NCBI GenBank assembly: GCA_037128295.1
Contig: JBAXWR010000005.1
Coordinates: forward strand, 10,623-74,622
Origin: JAAFHB01 sp037128295
GTDB taxonomy: Bacteria; Bacteroidota; Bacteroidia; Bacteroidales; Prolixibacteraceae
DNA: 64,000 nt
Direction: 5' to 3'
The notes under the pieces are model-generated. The model saw nothing but the letters and a program-made list of their open reading frames with translations. It ran no database searches and was not told where the DNA came from. Within the stretch, counting starts at the first letter, position 1, and each line of letters starts with the position of its first letter. The position numbers and the translations under genes were made by a program. Shown piece after piece: positions 26,159 to 33,716 of this stretch.

Positions 26159-26920
26159 TTATCCTCTTGTTTCGATGTTGTCCCTGTTAACCTGATTACG
26201 CCCATAACTCCTGTAATCATCAAATTCAAGGTCAACTTCAGGCTCAAACAATGAAACATGATGAGGGACATACCTAATGTACTTAATGGTTTTTCCCCGT
26301 TCAATCCATTGTTGTTCATAAGCAGTCCTTATACTCAATATTTCATCGGCCAATCCCGAGGAATACAGGTCATCAGTATGTACAAGCGTCCTGAACTCAT
26401 TAACTTCAATTGTAGCCAAGGTATATTGATAAAGGAAGTTACTATCTGTTTTCAAGTGAACGATCCCATTATCATTAAGAATCTCACTATAAGAAGTAAT
26501 AAATCTTGTTGATGTGAGCCTTTTCTTGGTTTTCTTCATTTGCGGATCGGGAAAAGTGAGCCAAATTTCATCTACTTCATTGTGTGCAAAAAAATACGAT
26601 AAAAGCTCAATATTAGTCCGCACAAAAGCACAATTTTTTAATTGATCCAGATCAGCTTGTTTTGCGCCTGACCACATCCGCGAACCTTTTATATCAACTC
26701 CAATGAAATTCTTATTTGGAAATAATCGGGCAAGTCCGACGGTATATTCCCCTTTTCCACATCCCAACTCCAAAACGACAGGATTTTCATTCTTGAAAAA
26801 ATCTTTGTTCCAATTTCCTTTCAAAGAAAATCCTTCATTTATTAAAGACCTGTACGACATCTGAATAACATGACCAAATGTATTCAGGTCTGCAAATTTT
26901 GCCAGTTTATTCTTGCTCAT
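26159..26920 (-). CDS. trmB: tRNA (guanine-N7)-methyltransferase TrmB
   Basis: The 253-residue protein has the class I methyltransferase motif VLELGCGKGEYTVGLARL (about 49-66) for SAM binding, then NFIGVDIKGSRMW, and the TrmB signature IWLTFPDPQMKKTKKRLT. It methylates G46 of tRNA variable loops. A C-terminal extension beyond the usual end (about 30 residues with EPEVDLEFDDYRSYGRN) is common in Bacteroidota. Its ATG follows the gldH stop directly (1 bp), so it is translated in the same operon. Confidence 0.95.
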   Translation of the reverse strand: MSKNKLAKFADLNTFGHVIQMSYRSLINEGFSLKGNWNKDFFKNENPVVLELGCGKGEYTVGLARLFPNKNFIGVDIKGSRMWSGAKQADLDQLKNCAFVRTNIELLSYFFAHNEVDEIWLTFPDPQMKKTKKRLTSTRFITSYSEILNDNGIVHLKTDSNFLYQYTLATIEVNEFRTLVHTDDLYSSGLADEILSIRTAYEQQWIERGKTIKYIRYVPHHVSLFEPEVDLEFDDYRSYGRNQVNRDNIETRG

Positions 26921-27403
26921 TTAAAGTGCTTTTTCAAGCGTAATACCAAAATCGTGGATACCTTTCAGTATTCCGGTTTGTGTTCGCATCCCTTGTCTGA
27001 CACCAATTGTATATTTTCCGATTTCAGGAAAAAAAACAGTTTTTTTATATGGATATTTTTGATCATATAGATCCCCCAGTCCGCTACCCATCCATTCGCC
27101 TGAGGGTTTTGCCAGTGTCAGTTCCAATGTGTCTGTCAACGATTTGCCGGAAGGTGGAGTAACCGTAACAAAAACCCACAAATTGCTGTAAGGATAATGT
27201 CCCTCGTTCCTTACATTAAACGAAAGGTCATAAACCTTTTTTGTATCGGGGATATTCATCTCAAAAACCAGTAACGAGTCCTGATGCCACTCCGAATGTT
27301 TTAATGACTGATAATCTTCGACAACGATTTTCTGGTTACAGGCACTAATAAAGGCACCCAACAAACACAATATCAAAAAGTACCTACTCATTGGTCGCTT
27401 CAT
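26921..27403 (-). CDS. gldH: gliding motility/T9SS lipoprotein GldH
   Basis: The 160-residue lipoprotein has a lipobox AFISAC (Cys22) and then a compact beta-sandwich with SLKHSEWHQDSLLVFEMNIPD, YPYSNLWVFVTVTPPSG and a conserved KPSGEWMGSGLGDLYDQ, which match GldH. GldH is essential for gliding and type IX secretion function in Flavobacterium, though its biochemical role is unknown. Its start overlaps the 3' end of the upstream ricT gene by 20 bp, a conserved Bacteroidota arrangement. Confidence 0.93.
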   Translation of the reverse strand: MKRPMSRYFLILCLLGAFISACNQKIVVEDYQSLKHSEWHQDSLLVFEMNIPDTKKVYDLSFNVRNEGHYPYSNLWVFVTVTPPSGKSLTDTLELTLAKPSGEWMGSGLGDLYDQKYPYKKTVFFPEIGKYTIGVRQGMRTQTGILKGIHDFGITLEKAL

Positions 27404-28529
27404 TGCCAGAATTTGGTTTCCGTGTCAATATCGGCTTTCTCCTTTTTTTCCGCCTGTTTTTAGACGACTGATCAAACCGGTCTATGCTCTCTTGTCCTAC
27501 CGAATCATGGTATGTGTGGGCTTCCACGTCAATAACGGGTGCATTTTCATTGGTCAATTGGGCAATTTTCTTACCGCTTTTATTGAGCTTTTGAATCTCT
27601 TTTACCTTATCGACAGATACGGCCATCATCCCTCCAGGTTGATTATTCTCCCTCACATACCAGTAGAGGCCTTTAAATATATCGGCTTTCAGGTAATTAT
27701 AATTGCCCTTTTCTGTTTCTATGGGGATGTTCGTTGGCGGGAAATTCTTTTGCGCATCGATATAACAATCCAACTCATAATTCAAGCAGCATTTCAGCTT
27801 ACCACATTGACCTGCAAGCTTTTGAGGATTTAATGATATTTCCTGATATCGGGCAGCATTGGTGGTGACCGATACAAAGTTGGATATCCACGAACTACAG
27901 CAAAGTTCCCTGCCACATGGGCCGATCCCCCCAATTCGGGCAGCTTCCTGACGTGCCCCGATTTGGCGCATCTCTATCCTGATCCGAAAAGTATCGGCAT
28001 ATAGCTTAATGAGCTGACGAAAATCAACACGCTCATCTGCAATATAATAGAAAATAGCCTTTGTTTTATCGCCCTGAAATTCAACATCACCGATTTTCAT
28101 GTTCAGTTTAAGGTCTTCGGCTATTTTTCGTGCTTTTAGCATTGTCGGATGCTCAAGGCCAATGGACTCTTCCCATTTCTGAATGTCAACCGATTTTGCT
28201 GTCCGATATATTTTGCGGAGTTCCCCATCAATCAATGTTGCCTTATGGCGTTTCATTTGCTTTAGCACAAGGTCACCAATAAGAGAGACCATCCCGATAT
28301 CGTGACCAGGGCTTGCCTCCACAGCAACCATATCACCGGGTTTCAGGACTAAATTATTGACATTACGGTAATAATCCTTACGTGTATTTTTAAACCGTAC
28401 TTCCACAATATCATCCGTGTTGATTGTACTTTTTACGTCGAACAACCAGTCATAGACATTAAGTTTTGCACAGCTTCCCACCCGATCGTTTGTCGGACAG
28501 CCACGTGCAGTTTTATCTAGAGTATTCAT
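27384..28529 (-). CDS. ricT: PSP1-domain protein, RicT/YaaT homologue
   Basis: The protein of 381 residues (from ATG 28529; an upstream ATG at 28556 would add nine residues) contains the PSP1 domain (about 90-180) and the cysteine-rich block GPCGRELCCSSW followed by GQCGKLKCCLNYE. In Bacillus RicT this kind of block binds a [4Fe-4S] cluster in the RicAFT complex that promotes mRNA maturation through RNase Y. RicT homologues are also found next to holB across bacteria. The C-terminus is basic (KKRRKKRRKPI type run) and likely unstructured. Overlaps gldH by 20 bp. Confidence 0.92.
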   Translation of the reverse strand: MNTLDKTARGCPTNDRVGSCAKLNVYDWLFDVKSTINTDDIVEVRFKNTRKDYYRNVNNLVLKPGDMVAVEASPGHDIGMVSLIGDLVLKQMKRHKATLIDGELRKIYRTAKSVDIQKWEESIGLEHPTMLKARKIAEDLKLNMKIGDVEFQGDKTKAIFYYIADERVDFRQLIKLYADTFRIRIEMRQIGARQEAARIGGIGPCGRELCCSSWISNFVSVTTNAARYQEISLNPQKLAGQCGKLKCCLNYELDCYIDAQKNFPPTNIPIETEKGNYNYLKADIFKGLYWYVRENNQPGGMMAVSVDKVKEIQKLNKSGKKIAQLTNENAPVIDVEAHTYHDSVGQESIDRFDQSSKNRRKKRRKPILTRKPNSGNEATNE

Positions 28530-28662
28530 AGTATTGATAGTTAAATATTTATGCATTCTGCAACGAAAAATATTGCCGCTTGCGAAAACTTGAATTTCAC
28601 AAAAATAGTGATTCTATTTGGCTCTATGACGAATTAACAAGGCAAATGTCTTTTTTTACACT

Positions 28663-29787
28663 TTATAACCTGATCAACTTAGAGACTTTAAAACCCAGGT
28701 CGGTAAAAATCAGTTTGGCATTGCCATTCATCGATACGTCTGTGAAAGCCTTTTCAAACTCGCGAAAAAGCATGATCACGTTCCTCTCGTTGATAAAAGG
28801 GGAAAATTTCGCCGAAAATTCATTCTCGTGAACATCCATATAGACAAGTTCTGGTTCCTTCAGGTTAAAAATAAAGTTCTCGCGCAGGAATTCGCCACAA
28901 TATTTCAGGAACCCCATCTGCCTCACCCTTCCTATGGTCGCAATATCCTCCGACCACGAAAGTATTTCGGCCAATTTGCGGCCATAACCGTTTCTCATCA
29001 TCAAAGCGAATTGATTGAAATTGTATTTCCTTACTTCATCATTCCTGATCATCTCAAGTGCCAGAAAGTAGTTGCCCCTGGCTAATCTGGCAATTGTGCC
29101 ATAGTTTGTGCTACCAGATTCAGGTAGGTCGAAAAGTGCCTGTTGCATATCCTCCTCTGCAATTTTGGGAACACGGATAAACTGGCAACGCGACCGGATG
29201 GTGCTCAACAATTTATTTTCAGCTTCCGAAACCAGAATGAAAATTGTCTTTTCAGGCGGTTCTTCCAGAATCTTCAGGATTTTGTTGGCACAGGTAATGT
29301 TCATCAGTTCGGGTAGCCAAACAATCGAAACCTTGTATTCAGCTTCATACGATTTCTGGTTCAGCTTACGGATCAGGTCGCGGGCTTCATCAACGTAAAT
29401 TACCCCTTGCTTATTTTCATCGGCAATCAACTGCATCCACTTCTCATATTGAGGATAGGGATTTTCGAGGTAATAGGGTCGCCATTTCGACATATAATCG
29501 CTACTGGTCGGCTTATCAACTGATCCTGCTTTGATAACAGGAATTGTGAAATGAAGGTCGGGATGGATCAGCTTTGCGTATTTACGGCATGAACTGCATA
29601 CCCCGCACGAATCGTCATGTTGTTTGTTAGGGCAATTGATGTATTGGGCAAAAGCCAGTGCGAGTGCCAATTTCCCATTCCCCGGAGGGCCGACGAGGAG
29701 TTGCGCATGGGGTATGCGGTCTTCGGCGAACGACTGCACCAGCCGTTGCTTAATTGTATGTTGTCCGATTACGTCCTGAAATTGCAT
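28663..29787 (-). CDS. holB: DNA polymerase III delta-prime subunit
   Basis: The 374-residue protein is a clamp-loader subunit of the AAA+ fold. It has a P-loop-like segment VGPPGNGKLAL (33-41) in which the Ser/Thr after Lys is replaced by Leu, as in non-hydrolysing delta-prime, a zinc module CPNK...CGVCSSC (about 52-67), the SRC motif STIRSRCQFIRVP and a C-terminal collar domain (about 240-374). Delta-prime loads the sliding clamp with delta and tau/gamma. It is the first gene of the seven-gene operon with ricT 133 bp downstream and has a plausible promoter 54 bp upstream. Confidence 0.95.
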   Translation of the reverse strand: MQFQDVIGQHTIKQRLVQSFAEDRIPHAQLLVGPPGNGKLALALAFAQYINCPNKQHDDSCGVCSSCRKYAKLIHPDLHFTIPVIKAGSVDKPTSSDYMSKWRPYYLENPYPQYEKWMQLIADENKQGVIYVDEARDLIRKLNQKSYEAEYKVSIVWLPELMNITCANKILKILEEPPEKTIFILVSEAENKLLSTIRSRCQFIRVPKIAEEDMQQALFDLPESGSTNYGTIARLARGNYFLALEMIRNDEVRKYNFNQFALMMRNGYGRKLAEILSWSEDIATIGRVRQMGFLKYCGEFLRENFIFNLKEPELVYMDVHENEFSAKFSPFINERNVIMLFREFEKAFTDVSMNGNAKLIFTDLGFKVSKLIRL

Positions 29788-29840
29788 CCGGTAAAATTGA
29801 TTTTAAAATTGGTTGTTGATCCACTGAAACAATCAGCCTT

Positions 29841-29848
29841 CAAAAGTA
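29841..29848 (-). promoter_or_regulatory. -7 box TACTTTTG for the holB operon
   Basis: On the minus strand TACTTTTG matches TAnnTTTG and lies 53 nt upstream of the holB ATG. The -33 region shows TTC rather than TTG at the right place, so the match is partial. Confidence 0.35.
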
Positions 29849-29914
29849 GGAAAATTGTGAATAATGCCGAACTTTGTTAAGAAAGGATTAAATAAGACAA
29901 AAATTCCAGTGACG

Positions 29915-29946
29915 TTGATTCAGTAGATACTTTTTATCTATCTTTG
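29915..29946 (+). promoter_or_regulatory. Bacteroidota promoter (TTG-N21-TATCTTTG) of pgk
   Basis: TTG at 29915-29917 and TATCTTTG at 29939-29946 are separated by 21 nt, matching the primary sigma consensus of Bacteroidota closely. Transcription would start near 29953, giving a leader of about 35 nt that contains the palindrome at 29958. Confidence 0.6.
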
Positions 29947-29957
29947 AAAAACAAATC

Positions 29958-29969
29958 CCGCACGTGCGG
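29958..29969. repeat. perfect 12-bp palindrome in the pgk leader
   Basis: CCGCACGTGCGG is a perfect self-complementary 12-mer, GC-rich in an AT-rich spacer. It sits just after the predicted transcription start and 18 bp before the pgk ATG. It could be an operator for a dimeric regulator. As RNA it has no loop and would have to open its central pairs to fold, so an RNA role is less likely. Confidence 0.55.
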
Positions 29970-29987
29970 CATTAAATTTCAGGAAAA

Positions 29988-31181
29988 ATGCAAACAATTG
30001 AAAATTATGACTTTTCGGGCAAAAAAGCCCTGATCCGCGTTGACTTCAATGTTCCGCTTGACGAACAATTCAAAATTACTGACGATACACGTATGACGGC
30101 TGCTCTTCCCACCATCAAACAGGTAATCGAAAACGGGGGTGCAGCGATTATTATGTCGCACCTGGGCCGTCCCAAAAAGGGTCCCGAGGACAAGTTTTCG
30201 ATGAGGCATCTTGTCCCTCACCTTTCCGAATTACTTGGTGGCATCGAGGTGAAGATGGCTCCCGATTGTATCGGTGAAGCGACAAAGAAAATGGCTGATG
30301 ATTTAAAAGCCGGTGAAGTACTTGTACTTGAAAACCTCCGCTTTCACCCTGAAGAAGAGGGTGGTAATGTAGAATTTGCAAAACAACTTGCGGCAAATGG
30401 CGATTGCTGGATCAATGATGCTTTTGGTACTGCACACCGTGCTCACGCGTCAACAGCAGTAATGGCTCAATTTTTCCCCAACGACAAACTATTCGGGTAT
30501 CTTGTTGATAGTGAAGTTAAAAGCCTTGACAAAGTCCTTAAAGCTCCCAAACGTCCGTTTACCGCAATTATGGGTGGCTCAAAAGTATCCTCTAAAATCA
30601 CAATTATCGAAAACCTTCTGAACAGTGTTGACAACCTGATTATTGGAGGTGGAATGACCTACACTTTCGTTAAAGCACAGGGCGGAAAAATCGGTGGTTC
30701 ACTATGTGAAGATGATTATCAGGCACTTGCCCTTGAGATTTTGAAAAAAGCAGAAGAGAAGGGTGTAAAGATCTATCTTGCCGTGGATGTGCTCGAAGCC
30801 GATGCATTTGCCGAGACCGCCAATACCAAAGTAGTCCCTTCAAACAATATCTCTGACGGATGGTCAGGATTGGATGTCGGACCAGCTACGATTGAAATGT
30901 TTAAGAAAGTGATCAGCGAATCAAATACGATCCTTTGGAACGGCCCGGTTGGTGTTTTTGAAATGGAGAAATTTTCTGCGGGAACTAAAGCCATTGGTGA
31001 TGCAATTGTAGAGGCAACCAGCAAAGGGGCTTTCTCGTTGGTTGGTGGCGGCGATTCTGTTGCTGCAGTCAATAAGTTCGGTATTGCCGATAAAGTATCT
31101 TATATCTCCACAGCAGGTGGTGCCATGCTTGAATACCTCGAAGGACGTGTATTACCGGGTATCGCTGCTGTTCTTGAGTAG
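29988..31181 (+). CDS. pgk: phosphoglycerate kinase
   Basis: The 397-residue protein is a complete PGK: N-terminal LIRVDFNVPLDEQFKITDDTR with the 3-phosphoglycerate-binding arginines, SHLGRPKKGPEDKFS, ENLRFHPEEEGG, INDAFGTAHRAHAS, the hinge and the C-terminal ATP site with NGPVGVFEMEKFS and SLVGGGDSVAAVNKFG. It makes 3-phosphoglycerate and ATP in glycolysis. It is monocistronic with a good promoter and a strong terminator 37 bp after the stop. Confidence 0.98.
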   Translation: MQTIENYDFSGKKALIRVDFNVPLDEQFKITDDTRMTAALPTIKQVIENGGAAIIMSHLGRPKKGPEDKFSMRHLVPHLSELLGGIEVKMAPDCIGEATKKMADDLKAGEVLVLENLRFHPEEEGGNVEFAKQLAANGDCWINDAFGTAHRAHASTAVMAQFFPNDKLFGYLVDSEVKSLDKVLKAPKRPFTAIMGGSKVSSKITIIENLLNSVDNLIIGGGMTYTFVKAQGGKIGGSLCEDDYQALALEILKKAEEKGVKIYLAVDVLEADAFAETANTKVVPSNNISDGWSGLDVGPATIEMFKKVISESNTILWNGPVGVFEMEKFSAGTKAIGDAIVEATSKGAFSLVGGGDSVAAVNKFGIADKVSYISTAGGAMLEYLEGRVLPGIAAVLE

Positions 31182-31218
31182 GTTAGGAATAATATTTTAA
31201 TTTTTAGCAATAAAATCT

Positions 31219-31248
31219 AAACCCGGATTGTAAAGTCCGGGTTTTTTT
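31219..31248 (+). terminator. Rho-independent terminator after pgk
   Basis: AAACCCGGA and TCCGGGTTT pair as a perfect 9-bp stem around an 8-base loop and are followed by seven T in total, a textbook terminator ending 12 bp before the GNAT start codon. Confidence 0.92.
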
Positions 31249-31260
31249 ACACCATTCAAA

Positions 31261-31806
31261 ATGCAAAGTATTGTTGTCACGAATGAAATCTTATTGGAGC
31301 GGATAAACCCCAACGATGCACCGGTTATCTTTCATGCCATTGACCAGAACCGCGCTTTTCTTGGCAGATGGCTACCTTTTATAAGTACAACCTTTTCAGT
31401 AATTGCCAGTGGATCTTTTATACAGACAGTGATAAAGCATCGTAAAGAAACATTGAACGAAGTTTATACGATCTGGTACAAAGGTAGTTTTGCAGGATTG
31501 ATCGGATATCACAATACCGATAGGGTGAATGAAAAAACTGAGCTTGGTTATTGGTTGACAGAAGAGATGACGGGTCGCGGGATTATTTCAAAATCATGCC
31601 ATAAACTGATCGGGATTGCCTTTGAAAAGATGAGGATGAACCGGGTGTCCATCCGTTGTGCAGTGGGCAATGTTCCAAGCGAAAATATCCCTATCCGCCT
31701 AGGTTTCCTCTTTGAAGGGATCGAAAGGGCTGGAGAGCGTCATGGGGACCAGTTTTATGATTTAAAGGTTTTCAGTTTGCTGAAGAAGGAATGGGAATCA
31801 GCGTAA
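31261..31806 (+). CDS. GNAT-family N-acetyltransferase, RimJ/RimL-like
   Basis: The 181-residue protein shows the GNAT fold of the RimJ/RimL-type subgroup: beta strands with FAGLIGYHNTDRVNEKTELG, the core motif YWLTEEMTGRGIISKSCHKL that binds acetyl-CoA, and NRVSIRCAVGNVPSENIPIRLGF. Members acetylate N-termini of ribosomal proteins, small amines or antibiotics; the acceptor cannot be told. It begins right after the pgk terminator, and no promoter box was found in the short gap. Confidence 0.88.
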   Translation: MQSIVVTNEILLERINPNDAPVIFHAIDQNRAFLGRWLPFISTTFSVIASGSFIQTVIKHRKETLNEVYTIWYKGSFAGLIGYHNTDRVNEKTELGYWLTEEMTGRGIISKSCHKLIGIAFEKMRMNRVSIRCAVGNVPSENIPIRLGFLFEGIERAGERHGDQFYDLKVFSLLKKEWESA

Positions 31807-31853
31807 CACAATTTTTATCAGTTGAGGCCATATTACTTCGTAATTTCTTTCAT

Positions 31854-31861
31854 TATCTTTG
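31854..31861 (+). promoter_or_regulatory. -7 box TATCTTTG before the AAA/nuclease gene
   Basis: An exact TAnnTTTG match ends 21 nt before the ATG at 31883, and an AAGGAG sequence lies directly at the start codon. No -33 TTG at standard spacing. Confidence 0.4.
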
Positions 31862-31882
31862 TGTGATAAGAATTTAAAGGAG

Positions 31883-33616
31883 ATGAAAAAGATACCTTAC
31901 GGGATAAGCAGTTTTGAAACGATTAAAACAGAGGGTTACTATTTTGTCGATAAAAGCATGTTCATCGAGAAAATAGAAAACCTGGGGGGTCGGTATTTGT
32001 TTTTCCTCCGTCCCCGCCGTTTCGGGAAAAGCTTGTTTATTTCAATGCTAGAACATTATTACGATATAAATGGGGCTGATCAATTTAAAAAATTATTTGG
32101 AGACACTTACATCGGGCAAAATCCAACGCCTTTAAGAAATTCATACCCGGTTTTAAGGTTTAATTTTTCGATGGTTAAGACACAAGGGACTGTCGAACAA
32201 CTTAAACAAGGTTTTTGCCTGAATGTCTGGGCGGAAATGGATATTTTTATCTCAAAGTACAAAGACCGGTACAACTTTGATAATGAAATTTCAAAAAAAA
32301 TCGAAAGTAAGGTCGATCCAGGAGATATGTTGCTTGTTTTTCACAGCGAAATGAAAAAGAAACATGTTTCGTTTTACATGATCATTGATGAATACGACAA
32401 TTTTGCCAACAATGTATTGATAGAACACAATGCCGAAACCTATCAAAAAATTACCCATTCAGGTGGGTTTTTGCGCAATTTCTTCAGCCTTATCAAAGGG
32501 TTGACCGACAGCCGGGAAATCGACCGGCTCTTTATTTCAGGCGTGTCGCCTTTGGTTATGGCCGATGTGACCAGCGGGTTCAACATAGGCGACAATATTT
32601 CGCTTTGGCCCGATTTCGGGTCAATGGTCGGTTTTACCAGAGAGGAACTCAAAGTGCTTATTGATTATTATATCCCTGGACAATACGAAACACTATTTCC
32701 ATTATTATCAGAGTGGTACGACAACTACTGTTTCGATGAGAACCTAATTGAAACCAATATTTTTAATTCAACATCGATATTGTATTTTTTAAAGGAAAAC
32801 CTTTCGCTAAAACGCATCCCATCTAATTTGATTGATGAAAATTTACGCACCGACTACGGAAAGCTTCGTTTTCTAATATTGGAGGGGAAAAAACTAAATG
32901 GGAATTATTTAATTCTCAAGGATTTGGTTCAAACAAAAGAAACAACCGGGCGCTTGGTACGTAGTTTTGCCGCAGACGAATTGATCAATGCGGAGAAATT
33001 TCGTTCCCTTTTGTTTTACCTGGGTTTTACCACCTTAAAAGGGATATCCCCGGAAGGAAGATATACCTATAAAATACCCAATAAATTGATTAACAATTTG
33101 TTGTGGGAGTATATCCAAAAATCGATGGACGAAGTGTTCAAATTAAAAATTGACAAAGATTTTTTGGAGCAGATTTTTACGGATATGGCTTTGGAAGGGA
33201 CTTGGAAACCGGCCCTTCAATACATTGTTGATAAATTTTATGAAGCCGTTTCAGTCCGCGATTTTACCTTCCACGAAGAAGGGCTGAAAACGTTCCTATT
33301 GGCATGGCTGAACCTCACCAGCCTCTATGATGTGACCAGCGAACAAGAGAAAAACAAAGGTTATGCCGATATTTGCCTTGAACCCGACCGGCGCTTTACC
33401 GAATATGTAAAGTTCGATTACATTATTGAACTTAAATACCTTAAGGCTGGTGAAATCGAAACATCGGAAAAGGAAGAAGTTGCTGTAAACCAAGCGGTAG
33501 ATACAGCCACAATACAATTGCTCCAATATGCAACTGCCAATAGGTTCGAAACCATCAAAATAATCATTGTGGCATCGGCAAAGAAAATGTTGTTTATGGA
33601 AAGCCTGACAATTTAA
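31883..33616 (+). CDS. AAA-ATPase-like/PD-(D/E)XK nuclease protein (AAA-ATPase_like + PDDEXK_9)
   Basis: The 577-residue protein (ATG at 31883, after AAGGAG; a TTG at 31859 would add eight residues) starts MKKIPYGISSFETIKTEGYY, the opening of the AAA-ATPase_like family, with the nucleotide-binding RPRRFGKSLFISML (about 39-52). Its C-terminal part holds a PD-(D/E)XK nuclease-like site: GYADICLEPD... then FDYIIELKYLK, giving Asp and Glu-x-Lys. These proteins occur in many copies in Bacteroidota genomes and are suspected of roles in mobile-element or defence biology, but none is well characterised. It stands alone; flanking terminators make it an independent unit. Confidence 0.88.
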   Translation: MKKIPYGISSFETIKTEGYYFVDKSMFIEKIENLGGRYLFFLRPRRFGKSLFISMLEHYYDINGADQFKKLFGDTYIGQNPTPLRNSYPVLRFNFSMVKTQGTVEQLKQGFCLNVWAEMDIFISKYKDRYNFDNEISKKIESKVDPGDMLLVFHSEMKKKHVSFYMIIDEYDNFANNVLIEHNAETYQKITHSGGFLRNFFSLIKGLTDSREIDRLFISGVSPLVMADVTSGFNIGDNISLWPDFGSMVGFTREELKVLIDYYIPGQYETLFPLLSEWYDNYCFDENLIETNIFNSTSILYFLKENLSLKRIPSNLIDENLRTDYGKLRFLILEGKKLNGNYLILKDLVQTKETTGRLVRSFAADELINAEKFRSLLFYLGFTTLKGISPEGRYTYKIPNKLINNLLWEYIQKSMDEVFKLKIDKDFLEQIFTDMALEGTWKPALQYIVDKFYEAVSVRDFTFHEEGLKTFLLAWLNLTSLYDVTSEQEKNKGYADICLEPDRRFTEYVKFDYIIELKYLKAGEIETSEKEEVAVNQAVDTATIQLLQYATANRFETIKIIIVASAKKMLFMESLTI

Positions 33617-33661
33617 GTCCAATCTTTTTACCCCGTAAATTTTCTTCTTCTCAAAAAAACA

Positions 33662-33699
33662 AACCGGACCGTCCAGTTTCCTGAACAGTCCGGTTTTTA
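33662..33699. terminator. bidirectional terminator between the AAA/nuclease gene and susD
   Basis: AAACCGGAC and GTCCGGTTT make a perfect 9-bp stem whose loop can pair further (GTCCAG with CTGAAC, one mismatch). A T run follows on the plus strand and an A run precedes it, so it can end both convergent transcripts. Confidence 0.85.
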
Positions 33700-33716
33700 A
33701 ATTTTTGAATAAACAA

